Made by a program: the position numbers and the translations under genes. A stretch of 12,116 nt of DNA. Origin: an uncultured Prevotellaceae bacterium. Lineage in GTDB: Bacteria; Bacteroidota; Bacteroidia; Bacteroidales; Muribaculaceae. Numbering within the stretch: the stretch's first letter is position 1; each line of letters begins with the position of its first letter. The stretch is taken from NCBI GenBank assembly GCA_900556245.1, contig USOC01000012.1, positions 1-12,116 of the forward strand. The letters run 5' to 3'. The notes under the pieces were generated by a model. The model searched no databases and was not told the DNA's origin. It saw nothing but the letters and a program-made list of their open reading frames with translations. Below are positions 1-7,584 of this stretch, one piece after another.

Positions 1-223
1 CCTTTTCCTTATGACGATCAGAGGAATAACGATCGGACTTCGTTTTCAGGTCCTTGTCGTTTTTGAACGCCTTCACCAACATGTCGTACTGTTCCTGCGT
101 GATGCGCATATTCAGATTGTTGGGTTCGACATCCTGATCTTTCTTCTGCAGGAATTCCACCAGCGTCGGAACTCCCACATTCAAATCTTTTGCTACTTGA
201 CTTATCTTTATCTTTATTGCCAT
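1..223 (-). CDS. infB: Translation initiation factor IF-2, N-terminal fragment (gene continues beyond the left edge)
   Basis: IF-2 is the GTPase that brings initiator tRNA to the 30S subunit and promotes subunit joining. Only the first 74 codons are present; the reading frame is open to the window edge, so the GTPase domains are not visible. The start is the ATG at 221-223 and the protein begins MAIKIKISQVAKDLNV, followed by GVPTLVEFLQKK and a lysine-rich stretch. This is the small IF2 N-terminal domain (helical, about 50 residues) followed by the start of the charged linker, as in Bacteroidales IF-2. It lies 21 nt downstream of the nusA stop on the same strand, the classic rimP-nusA-infB order, and I see no separate promoter in the gap. 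No Shine-Dalgarno sequence is visible, which is normal in this phylum. Identification rests on the N-terminal domain plus context. Confidence 0.9.
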   Translation of the reverse strand, partial: MAIKIKISQVAKDLNVGVPTLVEFLQKKDQDVEPNNLNMRITQEQYDMLVKAFKNDKDLKTKSDRYSSDRHKEK

Positions 224-244
224 ATTGTCTTATAAGTGGTTTCT

Positions 245-1489
245 TTAATCCTCAAATTCCGCTTTCAGCACCTCCAAAACGTGGTCGACAGTCGACTCTT
301 CCAAGTCGGCTTTGTCAATCAACTGTTCGCGGGGAATGTTGAGCACAGCCTTCGCCGTTGTGCATCCGATACCTTTCAGCGCATCGATTACCCATGTGTC
401 GATTTCGTCGTTAAATTCATCGAGATAGATATCGTCGCTGTCAGTGAAGCGGTAGACGTCAATCTGATAGCCGGTAAGCATCGTGGCCAGCTTGATGTTC
501 AGGCCGCCCTTACCGATGGCAAGCGACACCTCTTCAGGATGAAGCATAACCTCGGCATACTTCTCTTCTTCGTTGATTCTGACCGAAGAAACCTTGGCAG
601 GGCTCAAGGCGCGACGGATGTAAAGCTCCGGGTTTGACGTATAGTTGATAACGTCGATATTCTCATTGCGCAATTCGCGCACAATGCCATGGATACGAGA
701 CCCTTTGACTCCGACGCACGCTCCTACCGGGTCGATACGGTCATCGTACGACTCTACGGCAATCTTGGCACGCTCGCCGGGAATGCGGGCAATGCCCTTG
801 AGCAGAATCAGACCATCATGGATTTCCGGCACTTCTATTTCGAAAAGACGGCGGAGGAACTCCGGACTTGTTCGCGAAATGATGACCTTCGGGTTGTTGT
901 TGGTGTTCTGCACTTCCTTAATGACCGCACGCACGGTCTCGCCCTTTCGGTAACGGTCGGACGGGATTTGCTCTTCTTTCGGAAGAATCAGTTCGTTGTG
1001 ATCCTCATCGAGCACCAGCACTTCGCGCTTCCAGATTTGGTAGACCTCTCCGGTGACAATCTCGCCTTCCATCGCCTTGAACTTCGTGTAGATGGCGTCT
1101 TTCTGCAAGTCGAGAATCTTAGAGGCAAGCGTCTGGCGAAGCGTAAGAATGGCTCTGCGCCCGAACTTCGCAAACACAATCTCTTTCGTAACCTCTTCGC
1201 CGAATTCAAAATAGGGGTCGATTTCGCGGGCATCGGTCAGTCCGACCTGCATGCTCGGATTCTCAACTTCGCCGTCGGCCACAACTTCGAGGTTCTGATA
1301 GATTTCACAGTCGCCCTTGTCCGGATTCATGATGACAACGAAATTCTCATCCGAACCGAACATTTTTGCCAGCACATTGCGGAATGACTCCTCAAGTACG
1401 CTGATCATAGTGGTTTTGTCGATGTTTTTCAGCTCCTTAAATTCCGAAAAACTGTCAACCATGCTAATGGGTTCCTCTTTTTTTGCCAT
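245..1489 (-). CDS. nusA: Transcription termination/antitermination factor NusA
   Basis: NusA binds RNA polymerase and nascent RNA, and modulates pausing, intrinsic termination and antitermination. At 414 residues the length is typical for Bacteroidetes. Domains in order: N-terminal polymerase-binding domain (about 1-130, with FGRRAILTLRQ near 109-119), S1 domain (about 139-206, starting EGEIVTGEV), KH1 (GVKGSRIHGI near 260-269), KH2 (AIGKGGLNIKLA near 324-335), and a short acidic C-terminal module with a helix-hairpin-helix-like LKGIGCTTAKAVL near 371-383. The long duplicated acidic repeats of E. coli NusA are absent, as expected outside the gamma-proteobacteria. The ATG lies 6 nt after the rimP stop and the stop is 21 nt before infB, so the three genes are almost certainly cotranscribed. 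No ylxR-type gene sits between nusA and infB. All key motifs look intact. Confidence 0.97.
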   Translation of the reverse strand: MAKKEEPISMVDSFSEFKELKNIDKTTMISVLEESFRNVLAKMFGSDENFVVIMNPDKGDCEIYQNLEVVADGEVENPSMQVGLTDAREIDPYFEFGEEVTKEIVFAKFGRRAILTLRQTLASKILDLQKDAIYTKFKAMEGEIVTGEVYQIWKREVLVLDEDHNELILPKEEQIPSDRYRKGETVRAVIKEVQNTNNNPKVIISRTSPEFLRRLFEIEVPEIHDGLILLKGIARIPGERAKIAVESYDDRIDPVGACVGVKGSRIHGIVRELRNENIDVINYTSNPELYIRRALSPAKVSSVRINEEEKYAEVMLHPEEVSLAIGKGGLNIKLATMLTGYQIDVYRFTDSDDIYLDEFNDEIDTWVIDALKGIGCTTAKAVLNIPREQLIDKADLEESTVDHVLEVLKAEFED

Positions 1490-1495
1490 AGTTTT

Positions 1496-1915
1496 CTAAA
1501 ACTGGATTATGTATTTTGTATATTTGATTTCATCATATTTAAACGGCATGTCCGACGCTACCATCACTGCGCGCTTGGCACCTTCAGGCTTTTCTTTTTT
1601 ACTGACTGTCAGAACAAACCCTTCTTCATCAGCCGACTTGAGCACACCTTTCTGCTTTTTGCCCGCAACTGTCAGCACTTCCACCTCTTCGCCGACATAC
1701 TTTCTGTACTGGCGAGGAATGCGCAACGGAGATGTAAGTCCCGCAGATCCGATTTCAAGCTCATAATCCTCCACATCCCGGTCGAATTCACTCTCAACCA
1801 AGCGGTTCAGACGAATACATTCTTCTATATCAACCCGCGTATCGCTGTCTATCTCCACCACGGTATCCTCCATCCCCTTTTCAAGGACTACAGCCAATGC
1901 TCTCTTATCTATCAT
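1496..1915 (-). CDS. rimP: Ribosome maturation factor RimP, apparently with a shortened N-terminal domain
   Basis: RimP helps assemble the 30S subunit. Seen: 139 residues beginning MIDKRALAVVLEKGMEDT; the core LNRLVES, then DVEDYELEIGSAGLTSPL (about residues 49-66), which is the family's most conserved stretch; then a C-terminal SH3-like domain with VGEEVEVLT and LKSADEEGFVLTV, ending DEIKYTKYIIQF. Known: Bacteroidales RimP proteins I remember are about 150-156 residues and place a strand of roughly 15 residues (a F/Y-LV-V-V-P-type segment) between the first helix and VVEIDSD. Here that segment is missing: MEDT runs straight into VVEIDSD at residues 15-25 (nt about 1840-1873). The frame is intact throughout, so this is an in-frame deletion or a consensus/assembly collapse, not a frameshift. 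First gene of rimP-nusA-infB. Identity is secure; function of the short form is uncertain. Confidence 0.93.
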   Translation of the reverse strand: MIDKRALAVVLEKGMEDTVVEIDSDTRVDIEECIRLNRLVESEFDRDVEDYELEIGSAGLTSPLRIPRQYRKYVGEEVEVLTVAGKKQKGVLKSADEEGFVLTVSKKEKPEGAKRAVMVASDMPFKYDEIKYTKYIIQF

Positions 1916-1945
1916 TCCGTTTGCCTATAAAATTCGGTTTATAAT

Positions 1946-1979
1946 AACAATGGAGAAGACGACCGCCCCCTCCATTATT
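1946..1979 (-). promoter_or_regulatory. Hairpin in the predicted 5' leader of the rimP mRNA
   Basis: On the minus-strand RNA, AAUAAUGGAG (1979-1970) can pair with CUCCAUUGUU (1955-1946) over 10 bp with one G-U pair, around a 14-nt G-rich loop. It lies inside the predicted leader, about 30 nt before the start codon. No U-tract follows, so it is not an intrinsic terminator. It could affect RNA stability or rimP translation; the role is unknown and chance cannot be excluded for a stem this short. Confidence 0.4.
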
Positions 1980-1991
1980 CCATTCCGACTG

Positions 1992-2023
1992 CAAATATAC
2001 AAATTCAATGCGGAATATTCAAA
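1992..2023 (-). promoter_or_regulatory. Promoter of the rimP-nusA-infB operon (Bacteroidetes primary sigma type)
   Basis: Read on the minus strand there is TTTG (2023-2020), exactly 20 nt of spacer, then TATATTTG (1999-1992). This matches the Bacteroidetes -33/-7 consensus TTTG-N19-21-TAnnTTTG. Transcription would begin near 1985, giving a leader of about 70 nt before the rimP ATG. Inferred from sequence only. Confidence 0.8.
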
Positions 2024-2198
2024 TCTTTCTTTATAAGGTAGTTGTTTTATTTTTTTAATTAGCTATTTTTAACATCAAAATCCTATATATATCTTTCTTT
2101 AACACTACGAATCATTTATCCCCCTCAGTCCGCTCCACAACTCCGCCAAATGCGCCCTGACGTGTTAAATATCCTAAAAATCCGTTCAAAATGTTTTT

Positions 2199-2223
2199 TT
2201 TGAAATAAATATACCTAACTTTG
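2199..2223 (+). promoter_or_regulatory. Candidate promoter of the large surface-protein gene
   Basis: TAACTTTG at 2216-2223 is a perfect Bacteroidetes -7 element (TAnnTTTG). The nearest TTTG (2199-2202) is only 13 nt upstream, instead of the usual 19-21, so the -33 element is weak or displaced into the T-run at 2194-2201. Transcription would begin near 2229, leaving a roughly 100-nt A-rich leader with no Shine-Dalgarno sequence. Confidence 0.5.
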
Positions 2224-2329
2224 AGGAAATTAAAACAAGACTATATCCGAAGAAAAACAAGGCTGCCCAAACCGACATTTTAACCGAATATATTATTGAC
2301 ACACTATTTATTAACTAAAATCTATCTTT

Positions 2330-5300
2330 ATGAGAAATTCATTTAAACACATTCTCTTAGCCGGTCTGGCCGTCGTGTCTGCCGGTCTGACGACGAATGC
2401 CCAGGACCTGAAGCAGGACTGGAAGTCGACCACCGACATTCCGGCGGCGGCTAACGCCCGTTGGGGCGCTGGCTGGGACGGAAAAGTCTACACCAATGAC
2501 AAGTCAGTTCCTGAAATCTACACTTGGGACGAAACAGGCGCCCGTGCGGCGCTCGGCGTTGGAGGCGGTGCCGGTGTCGGACTTTCGTTCGACGCAGCCG
2601 GGAACGCAATCATCGTCGACGGATGGGCCAGTGCCGGCTCAATGAAATCGCTCAAGATTTGGGAAAGAGCGACCAACCAACTGGTTACTGTTGCAGTAAC
2701 CGTTCCGGAAGGAGCTGCTGCGGCCCGTATGGACTTCACCGGACGTGCTGTCGGCGACGTGACAAGCACAGAAGGCGGCGCCGTTTTCTTTGCCGGACAA
2801 GGAAATACTTCTGTCTCCAAAATCTTTATCGCCAAAAATGCGGAAGGCACAATCGCACAGGTTGCCGAAAAATCCAAGGCAATCGCTACCGGCATTGCAA
2901 TGGACAACACGACTGTCGTACAACCACTGACCACCAATCCTGAAAGCGACGAAATCGCCGTTCGCGTCCGTGGAGGCAAAGACTTCATGCATCTCGACGC
3001 CGGAACATGGAAACCCTACGAACGTGTCGGGACAATAAACTCAAGCGCAGGCGGAGATGTTGTCACGCTCGACGGGAAACTCTATACAATCGAGCCGAGC
3101 GGTACGAACTACAAGGACGGATTCCAGATTGTGGACCGCTCGACCAACACGGTAGTCGCCACTCACGAAGAAGAATCTGCAGAAAACAAACAAAGCTTCG
3201 GAACAGCATTGAACGTGCAGAAAATCGACGAGTACACTGCCCGCATCTATCAGTTCCACTGCGGCGGTATGGCAGCCCAATACACATTCTCTCTCCCGAA
3301 GCCGATGCCGAAGCTCGAAGCGCGCAACGCTTACGCCTACGACATCAACGTGGCTGAAGAAGGCGAAAACTACGCCGTCACCTACCGTCTGAACGCTCAG
3401 GCCGAATCTGTCAAAGTACAGCTTTGGGCCGACGGCGAAGTAAAGAAACAATTTGACGGGACCACAATCGCTGAATACGGAGAAGAAGGCAAAACAACTG
3501 TAAACAACCTCAACAAAGTGTTGATTCCGAAGGCTGAAATGCTGATTGACACGAAAGTTTCGTTCCGCGTGGCTGTCACAAGCGCCACTGTTGCCGAACC
3601 GACACTCAACGACGGAGAATACTCTTTCTGGAGCCCCTACGGCGTGGCTGTCAACAACGATCCGAACAGTGAAAGCTTCGGACGAATCATCGTCACTGAA
3701 GCTCAGTCAAGCCTCCCGGCTTCAGGATACCACTCTTCTACCGAAAATGACGGAGTCGGAACAGGTCTCTACGCGTTCGACCCGACTTTCAAACCGCTGA
3801 AAAACGCTGAAGGGAAGCACGGTTTCAAACTGGGCTTGACTATGGCGGACGTAAATGAGAAATATCCTAACGGATCTTCTGCCATCTACGACTTGAAACG
3901 TCTGCAATTCTCCGACGACGGTCGTCTGTTTGTTTCTCGCGCCAGCACAAAAGCGACAAGCCTCTACGAAGTTGACCCGAACGACCTCAACACTCCTGCC
4001 ATTGAAATCTTCAAGGGCAACCGTGACGAGACTACCGGTATTGTGACCACTGCCGACGGACAATTCGTGGCAGGTCCGGCAACAGCGATGTCTGTAACAG
4101 GAAAAGGCGAGGACTTGGCAGTAGCAATCGTTTCATGCGCAGGTGGCTACGCCCTTGATCCGAAAGCCCACAGAGTAGACGTCTACAGTCTGGGGACCGC
4201 AAAAGAATGGGCAGAAGCTCCGACACAGGAAATGACCAACATTTCCGGCCAGTACTGGATTAATTCGGCTATGGTTAACGCTCAGTTTGACGCTGACGGC
4301 TCCGGCCTGATGATCGGACATTATCGCGCCACTCCGAAAGAAAGCGAACCGGCTTACATTCACGTCAACGATATCGGCGACATCGACTACACAGACATCA
4401 CGACTCCGGCCGGCGGTGCCGCTATGGCATGGAACGCCGACAAGACTTTGTTTGCCATGGCAAACGGCAAAGGCAAAGTGGGAATCTATGAAGTGATAAA
4501 AGACGAGAAGGGCGTTCCTTCGTTCACCTTGAAATATGAATTCGACACCACTTGCGGTGGAAATACAAATGCGATTGCATTCGACATTGCCAACAACATC
4601 TACGTTGTTTCCAACTCTAAAGAAAAAATCAAATCGTTCTCTTTGCCGCGCGAAAACGGCGAAGTTGTCGTAGCGGCTCCGAGCAAATACGACGTGACGA
4701 TTTCAAGCGACGAATATCCTGCGGAACTCTTCGTTATCGGTGCTGTGACAGAATCGGCATGGAATCCGGAAGCAGGATTGAAGATGAAGAAAGGCAAAGA
4801 CGGCGTTTACACCGCACAAATCACCACAAAGTCTGAGACAGACAACATCGGCATCGTCTCGATGCTGTCCGCCGACTGGGAAGAAGTCCACGCAAGCCGT
4901 TGGGGAATGGCTACCGACAACGCTCAAGTGACTTTGAACGAAGCGACTCCGATTGTCAAAGGATCGGGCGCAATCTTGATTGGCGCTGTCGGTACTTTCG
5001 ACGTCACTGTCGACCTGAAAAACCTGACCATTCTCGTTGCAGGCGAACCCGTCATCACTTACCCGACCGAACTTTACATGATTGGCAACTCAAGCGAAGG
5101 AGGATTCAACCCGTCCGACAAATCGAACAAATTGACTGCCGGTGAGGGTGAAGGACAATTTACAATCGAAGGCGTGACAATCCACGATGCAGCCGAAGGA
5201 TATGGATACATTTCATTTACAGCTACTCCGGGTGCAAACGACGAAGACTGGGCGACCTGCAACGCCAACCGCTACGGTCCGGCCGCTAAAGGCACCGAAC

Positions 5301-6004
5301 TGAAAGCAGACGTACAGGGCGAAATCGGCAAGAACGGCGACACTAGCTACAAGGTGGCTGTCGGAACTTACGACTTCTCCATTGACTTGGTCGCAGGAAA
5401 AATCACAATGAAAGCCGCCGCCAAGCCCAGCTATCCGGAAGCCCTCTATATGCTCGGAAACTCCAACGAAGCAGGTTTCAAGCCTAACGACACATCCAAT
5501 AAGCTGGAAGCCTCTGCTTCCCAGGAAGGCTTCTACGCTATCGAAGAAGTGAAGATATTCGACGCAGGTGAAGGATACGGATTCATTTCATTCACCGCTA
5601 CTCCGGGAGCCGACGAATTCGACTACGAAACTTGCCTTGCCAATATGTACGGTCCGGCTGCCGACAAGGAATTGCTGACCGACAAGACTCCGGGCAACAT
5701 CGGAAAGACCACACAGAATTCCTACAAAGTAGCTGCCGGAACTTACAAGGTGGAAGTTGACTTGGTTGCAGGCACAATCACATTGACTGTTGTTTCAGGT
5801 GTCGACGCAATGAATGCGGAAGCTGCGAAAGCAATCGGTGGAAACGGAGAAATCCGTATCGTCGGTGAAGCTCAAAGCGTCACTATCTACAACATGAACG
5901 GTCAGGCAGTGGTTATCAACAGCCCGGAAACGGCGTTCAACGTCGCTAAGGGTGTCTATGTTGTTGTAATCGACGGCAACACTTCGAAGGTTATGGTGAA
6001 ATAA
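2330..6004 (+). CDS. Large exported surface protein: propeller-like body, three C-terminal repeats, T9SS-type sorting tail
   Basis: I do not recognise a named gene. The 1224-residue protein begins with a signal peptide (MRNSFKHILLAGLAVVSAGL, likely cut after TNA at residue 24). Residues about 25-325 look like beta-strand-rich propeller blades (RWGAGWDGKVYTND, SAGGDVVTLDGKLYTIE). About 330-400 resembles an Ig/Fn3-like linker. About 405-790 is a second propeller-like lobe (SPYGVAVNND, LQFSDDGRLFVSRA, AIAFDIANNIYVVSNS). Three C-terminal modules follow, starting near residues 796, 911 and 1035. Each opens YP-x-x-L-hydrophobic-h-I/L-G and contains an A-N/S-R/M-Y/W-G motif; this recalls the small SusE/SusF-like carbohydrate-binding beta-sandwiches of Bacteroidetes. 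The last 69 residues (IYNMNGQ, then GVYVVVIDGNTSKVMVK) resemble a type A T9SS sorting domain (Por_Secre_tail type). Thus probably a cell-surface or secreted binding protein. No catalytic motif is visible, no susC/susD pair is adjacent, and it appears monocistronic (own promoter element, terminator 23 nt after the stop). The ligand is unknown; glycan binding is inference. Confidence 0.85.
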   Translation: MRNSFKHILLAGLAVVSAGLTTNAQDLKQDWKSTTDIPAAANARWGAGWDGKVYTNDKSVPEIYTWDETGARAALGVGGGAGVGLSFDAAGNAIIVDGWASAGSMKSLKIWERATNQLVTVAVTVPEGAAAARMDFTGRAVGDVTSTEGGAVFFAGQGNTSVSKIFIAKNAEGTIAQVAEKSKAIATGIAMDNTTVVQPLTTNPESDEIAVRVRGGKDFMHLDAGTWKPYERVGTINSSAGGDVVTLDGKLYTIEPSGTNYKDGFQIVDRSTNTVVATHEEESAENKQSFGTALNVQKIDEYTARIYQFHCGGMAAQYTFSLPKPMPKLEARNAYAYDINVAEEGENYAVTYRLNAQAESVKVQLWADGEVKKQFDGTTIAEYGEEGKTTVNNLNKVLIPKAEMLIDTKVSFRVAVTSATVAEPTLNDGEYSFWSPYGVAVNNDPNSESFGRIIVTEAQSSLPASGYHSSTENDGVGTGLYAFDPTFKPLKNAEGKHGFKLGLTMADVNEKYPNGSSAIYDLKRLQFSDDGRLFVSRASTKATSLYEVDPNDLNTPAIEIFKGNRDETTGIVTTADGQFVAGPATAMSVTGKGEDLAVAIVSCAGGYALDPKAHRVDVYSLGTAKEWAEAPTQEMTNISGQYWINSAMVNAQFDADGSGLMIGHYRATPKESEPAYIHVNDIGDIDYTDITTPAGGAAMAWNADKTLFAMANGKGKVGIYEVIKDEKGVPSFTLKYEFDTTCGGNTNAIAFDIANNIYVVSNSKEKIKSFSLPRENGEVVVAAPSKYDVTISSDEYPAELFVIGAVTESAWNPEAGLKMKKGKDGVYTAQITTKSETDNIGIVSMLSADWEEVHASRWGMATDNAQVTLNEATPIVKGSGAILIGAVGTFDVTVDLKNLTILVAGEPVITYPTELYMIGNSSEGGFNPSDKSNKLTAGEGEGQFTIEGVTIHDAAEGYGYISFTATPGANDEDWATCNANRYGPAAKGTELKADVQGEIGKNGDTSYKVAVGTYDFSIDLVAGKITMKAAAKPSYPEALYMLGNSNEAGFKPNDTSNKLEASASQEGFYAIEEVKIFDAGEGYGFISFTATPGADEFDYETCLANMYGPAADKELLTDKTPGNIGKTTQNSYKVAAGTYKVEVDLVAGTITLTVVSGVDAMNAEAAKAIGGNGEIRIVGEAQSVTIYNMNGQAVVINSPETAFNVAKGVYVVVIDGNTSKVMVK
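5060..5797 (+). repeat. Two closely related tandem repeats within the surface-protein gene (about 372 bp each)
   Basis: Unit A starts at 5060 and unit B at 5432. At protein level they share YP-x-x-LYM-x-GNS, then SNKL, then EGYG(Y/F)ISFTATPGA, then YGPAA, then SYKVA-x-GTY and DLVAG. At DNA level the GYGYISFTATPG segment is nearly identical at 5195-5235 and 5570-5610; the offset grows from 372 to 375 nt, meaning one extra codon in unit B. A third, much more divergent copy lies upstream (about 4715-5040; opens YPAELFVIG, has ASRWGMA). This fits an older duplication followed by a more recent one. Confidence 0.85.
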
Positions 6005-6025
6005 TCCGATTCTTTCGGAAAATCC

Positions 6026-6057
6026 AAAAAAGGAGGCTGCATGGCAGCCTCCTTTTT
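6026..6057 (+). terminator. Strong intrinsic terminator after the surface-protein gene
   Basis: GGAGGCTGC (6032-6040) pairs perfectly with GCAGCCTCC (6044-6052) around a 3-nt loop. An A-run precedes it and a T5 tract follows at 6053-6057. It sits 21 nt after the stop codon. The flanking A- and T-runs mean it could also stop transcription from the opposite direction. Confidence 0.93.
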
Positions 6058-6130
6058 GCTTCCCCTCCGTTTTCCATACGTTTCATGCATTGACTGCGAG
6101 CTTGGATCAATAAGCGAATGAGAGTCAATA

Positions 6131-6172
6131 AAAAAGCCGGGAGCATACTCGAAAGTAGCGTCCCGGCTTTTT
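6131..6172 (-). terminator. Intrinsic terminator of the lysS-gpsA-pgi operon (probably bidirectional)
   Basis: GCCGGGA (6136-6142) pairs with TCCCGGC (6161-6167), flanked by A5 and T5 runs. Inside, GC-a-TACT can pair with AGTA-GC, extending the stem with small bulges around a CGAA loop. It starts 33 nt beyond the pgi stop, so it is the natural end of the leftward operon, and it also backs up the preceding terminator for rightward transcription. Confidence 0.88.
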
Positions 6173-6205
6173 CCGTTTGCTTGCGACTCTCTGTCCGCAA
6201 ACTTG

Positions 6206-7543
6206 TTATTTCAACTTCGCCTGTATCGCTTTGCTGGCCTCTTCATAACCCGGCTTGTTAAGCAGGGCGAACATGTTCTTCTTATAAGCCTCTACACCCG
6301 GCTGGTTAAACGGATTGACCCCAAGGATATATCCGCTGATGCCACAAGCTTTCTCAAAGAAATAGATAATCTCGCCCAAAGCCTCCTCTGAAAGTTCGGA
6401 AAGAGCGATGTGCAGATTAGGTACGCCTCCGTCGACATGTGCAATCACCGTGCCGAGTTCCGCCATCTTGTTCACTTCGTCGATACGCTTGCCGGCAATG
6501 TAGTTCAAGCCGTCGAGGTTAGCGTCATCGCTCGGAATGCGGCATTCGTATTTCTGACCTGCTACGGAAATCACCGTTTCAAAGATAGAGCGTTCACCCT
6601 CCTGAATCCACTGGCCCATGGAATGAAGGTCGGTAGAGTTGTCGACAGCCGCCGGGAAAATACCCTTGTTTTCCTTTCCTTCGCTTTCGCCGTAGAGCTG
6701 CTTCCACCATTCTCCGAGATAGTGCAGCTTCGGATTGTAGTTCACGAGAATCTCAATCTTCTTGCCGCCACGATAAAGCGCATTACGCGTTTTTGCATAG
6801 AGATAAGCAGGATTGCTGTCGTCGGCATTCTTCGTTGCCTCTTCCATTGCTTTGGCTCCCGCAACAAACTTGCGGATGTCGAATCCCGCCACAGCAATCG
6901 GAAGCAATCCCACAGGAGTCAGCACGGAGAAACGGCCGCCCACGTTGTCCTCAATCACGTAAGTGGCATAGCCTTCCTCTGTCGCGAGCGTGCGCAACGC
7001 ACCTTTTTTCGCATCGGTGACAGCCACGATATGCTGAGCGGCAAACTCCTTGCCTTCTTGCTTTTCGAGCATTTCCTTCAACAGACGGAACGCAATGGCC
7101 GGTTCGGTCGTTGTTCCCGACTTGGAAATGACGATGATACCGAACTTCTTGCCTTTCAGCAGTTCCATCAATTCATACGTATAGTCCTCTCCGATATTTT
7201 GTCCGGCAAACAATACGCGGGCTCCAGTCGCCGGCTTGAGCGATGCAAACGAATCGCTGAGCGCCTCGATGACAGCTTTTGCACCAAGATAACTGCCTCC
7301 GATGCCGATAGCAACAACATATTCGCATTCTTCGCGAAGGCGTTTCGCTTTCTGCTCGATGTCAGCGAGCAAGTTTTCGTCGAGTGCACTCGGAAGATGA
7401 AGCCAGCCCAGGAAATCATTCCCCGCACCGCTTCCGTTTTCCAACATTTCAAGTCCTTTTGCAGCCGCTTCGTCGAGAGCCGCGATAGCCGGTGTTCCCA
7501 CGAATTCCGCTGCATGTCTGATGCTTAATTCTAAATTCTTCAT
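6206..7543 (-). CDS. pgi: Glucose-6-phosphate isomerase
   Basis: Cytosolic enzyme interconverting glucose 6-phosphate and fructose 6-phosphate in glycolysis and gluconeogenesis. From the ATG at 7541-7543 the protein is 445 residues, the length I recall for Bacteroides Pgi, and begins MKNLELSI; an in-frame upstream ATG at 7562-7564 would add seven residues (MINNFDV), which I consider less likely. Visible motifs: sugar-phosphate-binding KSGTTTE (about 141-147), first family signature [14 protein letters not shown] (199-212), GESEGK (285-290) bearing the catalytic glutamate region, DLHSMGQ with the ring-opening histidine (H307), and the second signature around [13 protein letters not shown] (410-422) with the conserved lysine. 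All are intact. It is the last gene of lysS-gpsA-pgi, 41 nt after the gpsA stop (20 nt if the upstream ATG is used), and is followed by a terminator. I recall the same gene order in Bacteroides. Confidence 0.97.
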   Translation of the reverse strand: MKNLELSIRHAAEFVGTPAIAALDEAAAKGLEMLENGSGAGNDFLGWLHLPSALDENLLADIEQKAKRLREECEYVVAIGIGGSYLGAKAVIEALSDSFASLKPATGARVLFAGQNIGEDYTYELMELLKGKKFGIIVISKSGTTTEPAIAFRLLKEMLEKQEGKEFAAQHIVAVTDAKKGALRTLATEEGYATYVIEDNVGGRFSVLTPVGLLPIAVAGFDIRKFVAGAKAMEEATKNADDSNPAYLYAKTRNALYRGGKKIEILVNYNPKLHYLGEWWKQLYGESEGKENKGIFPAAVDNSTDLHSMGQWIQEGERSIFETVISVAGQKYECRIPSDDANLDGLNYIAGKRIDEVNKMAELGTVIAHVDGGVPNLHIALSELSEEALGEIIYFFEKACGISGYILGVNPFNQPGVEAYKKNMFALLNKPGYEEASKAIQAKLK

Positions 7544-7584
7544 TACATCAAAATTATTAATCATAGATCTGTATATCTTCTATC

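Larger units (their letters stand above)
1916..2329. other. AT-rich divergent intergenic region between rimP and the surface-protein gene
   Basis: This 414-nt stretch has no credible coding frame. It holds the rimP promoter and leader hairpin on the left and the promoter element for the plus-strand gene at 2216-2223. The middle (about 2025-2190) contains T-rich and A-rich runs; I see no repeat, RNA gene or clear operator there. Confidence 0.7.

Noticed and set aside
689..1387. Plus-strand open frames opposite nusA (also 236-637)
   Set aside because: NusA has all domains intact on the other strand; these antisense frames have no start context or recognisable protein features.
2296..2317. E. 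coli-like -35 box TTGACA upstream of the surface-protein gene
   Set aside because: No -10 box lies at 16-18 nt (TAAAAT is only 14 nt away), and this phylum uses the -33/-7 type; TAACTTTG at 2216 is the better candidate.
5991..6200. A 69-codon minus-strand open frame in the convergent intergenic region
   Set aside because: It runs through both terminator hairpins and has no protein features; the frame is a by-product of hairpin sequence.
6410..7528. A 372-codon open frame on the plus strand opposite pgi
   Set aside because: It is the antisense shadow of a clearly real gene; the translation is rich in His, Arg and Phe and has no recognisable motif.
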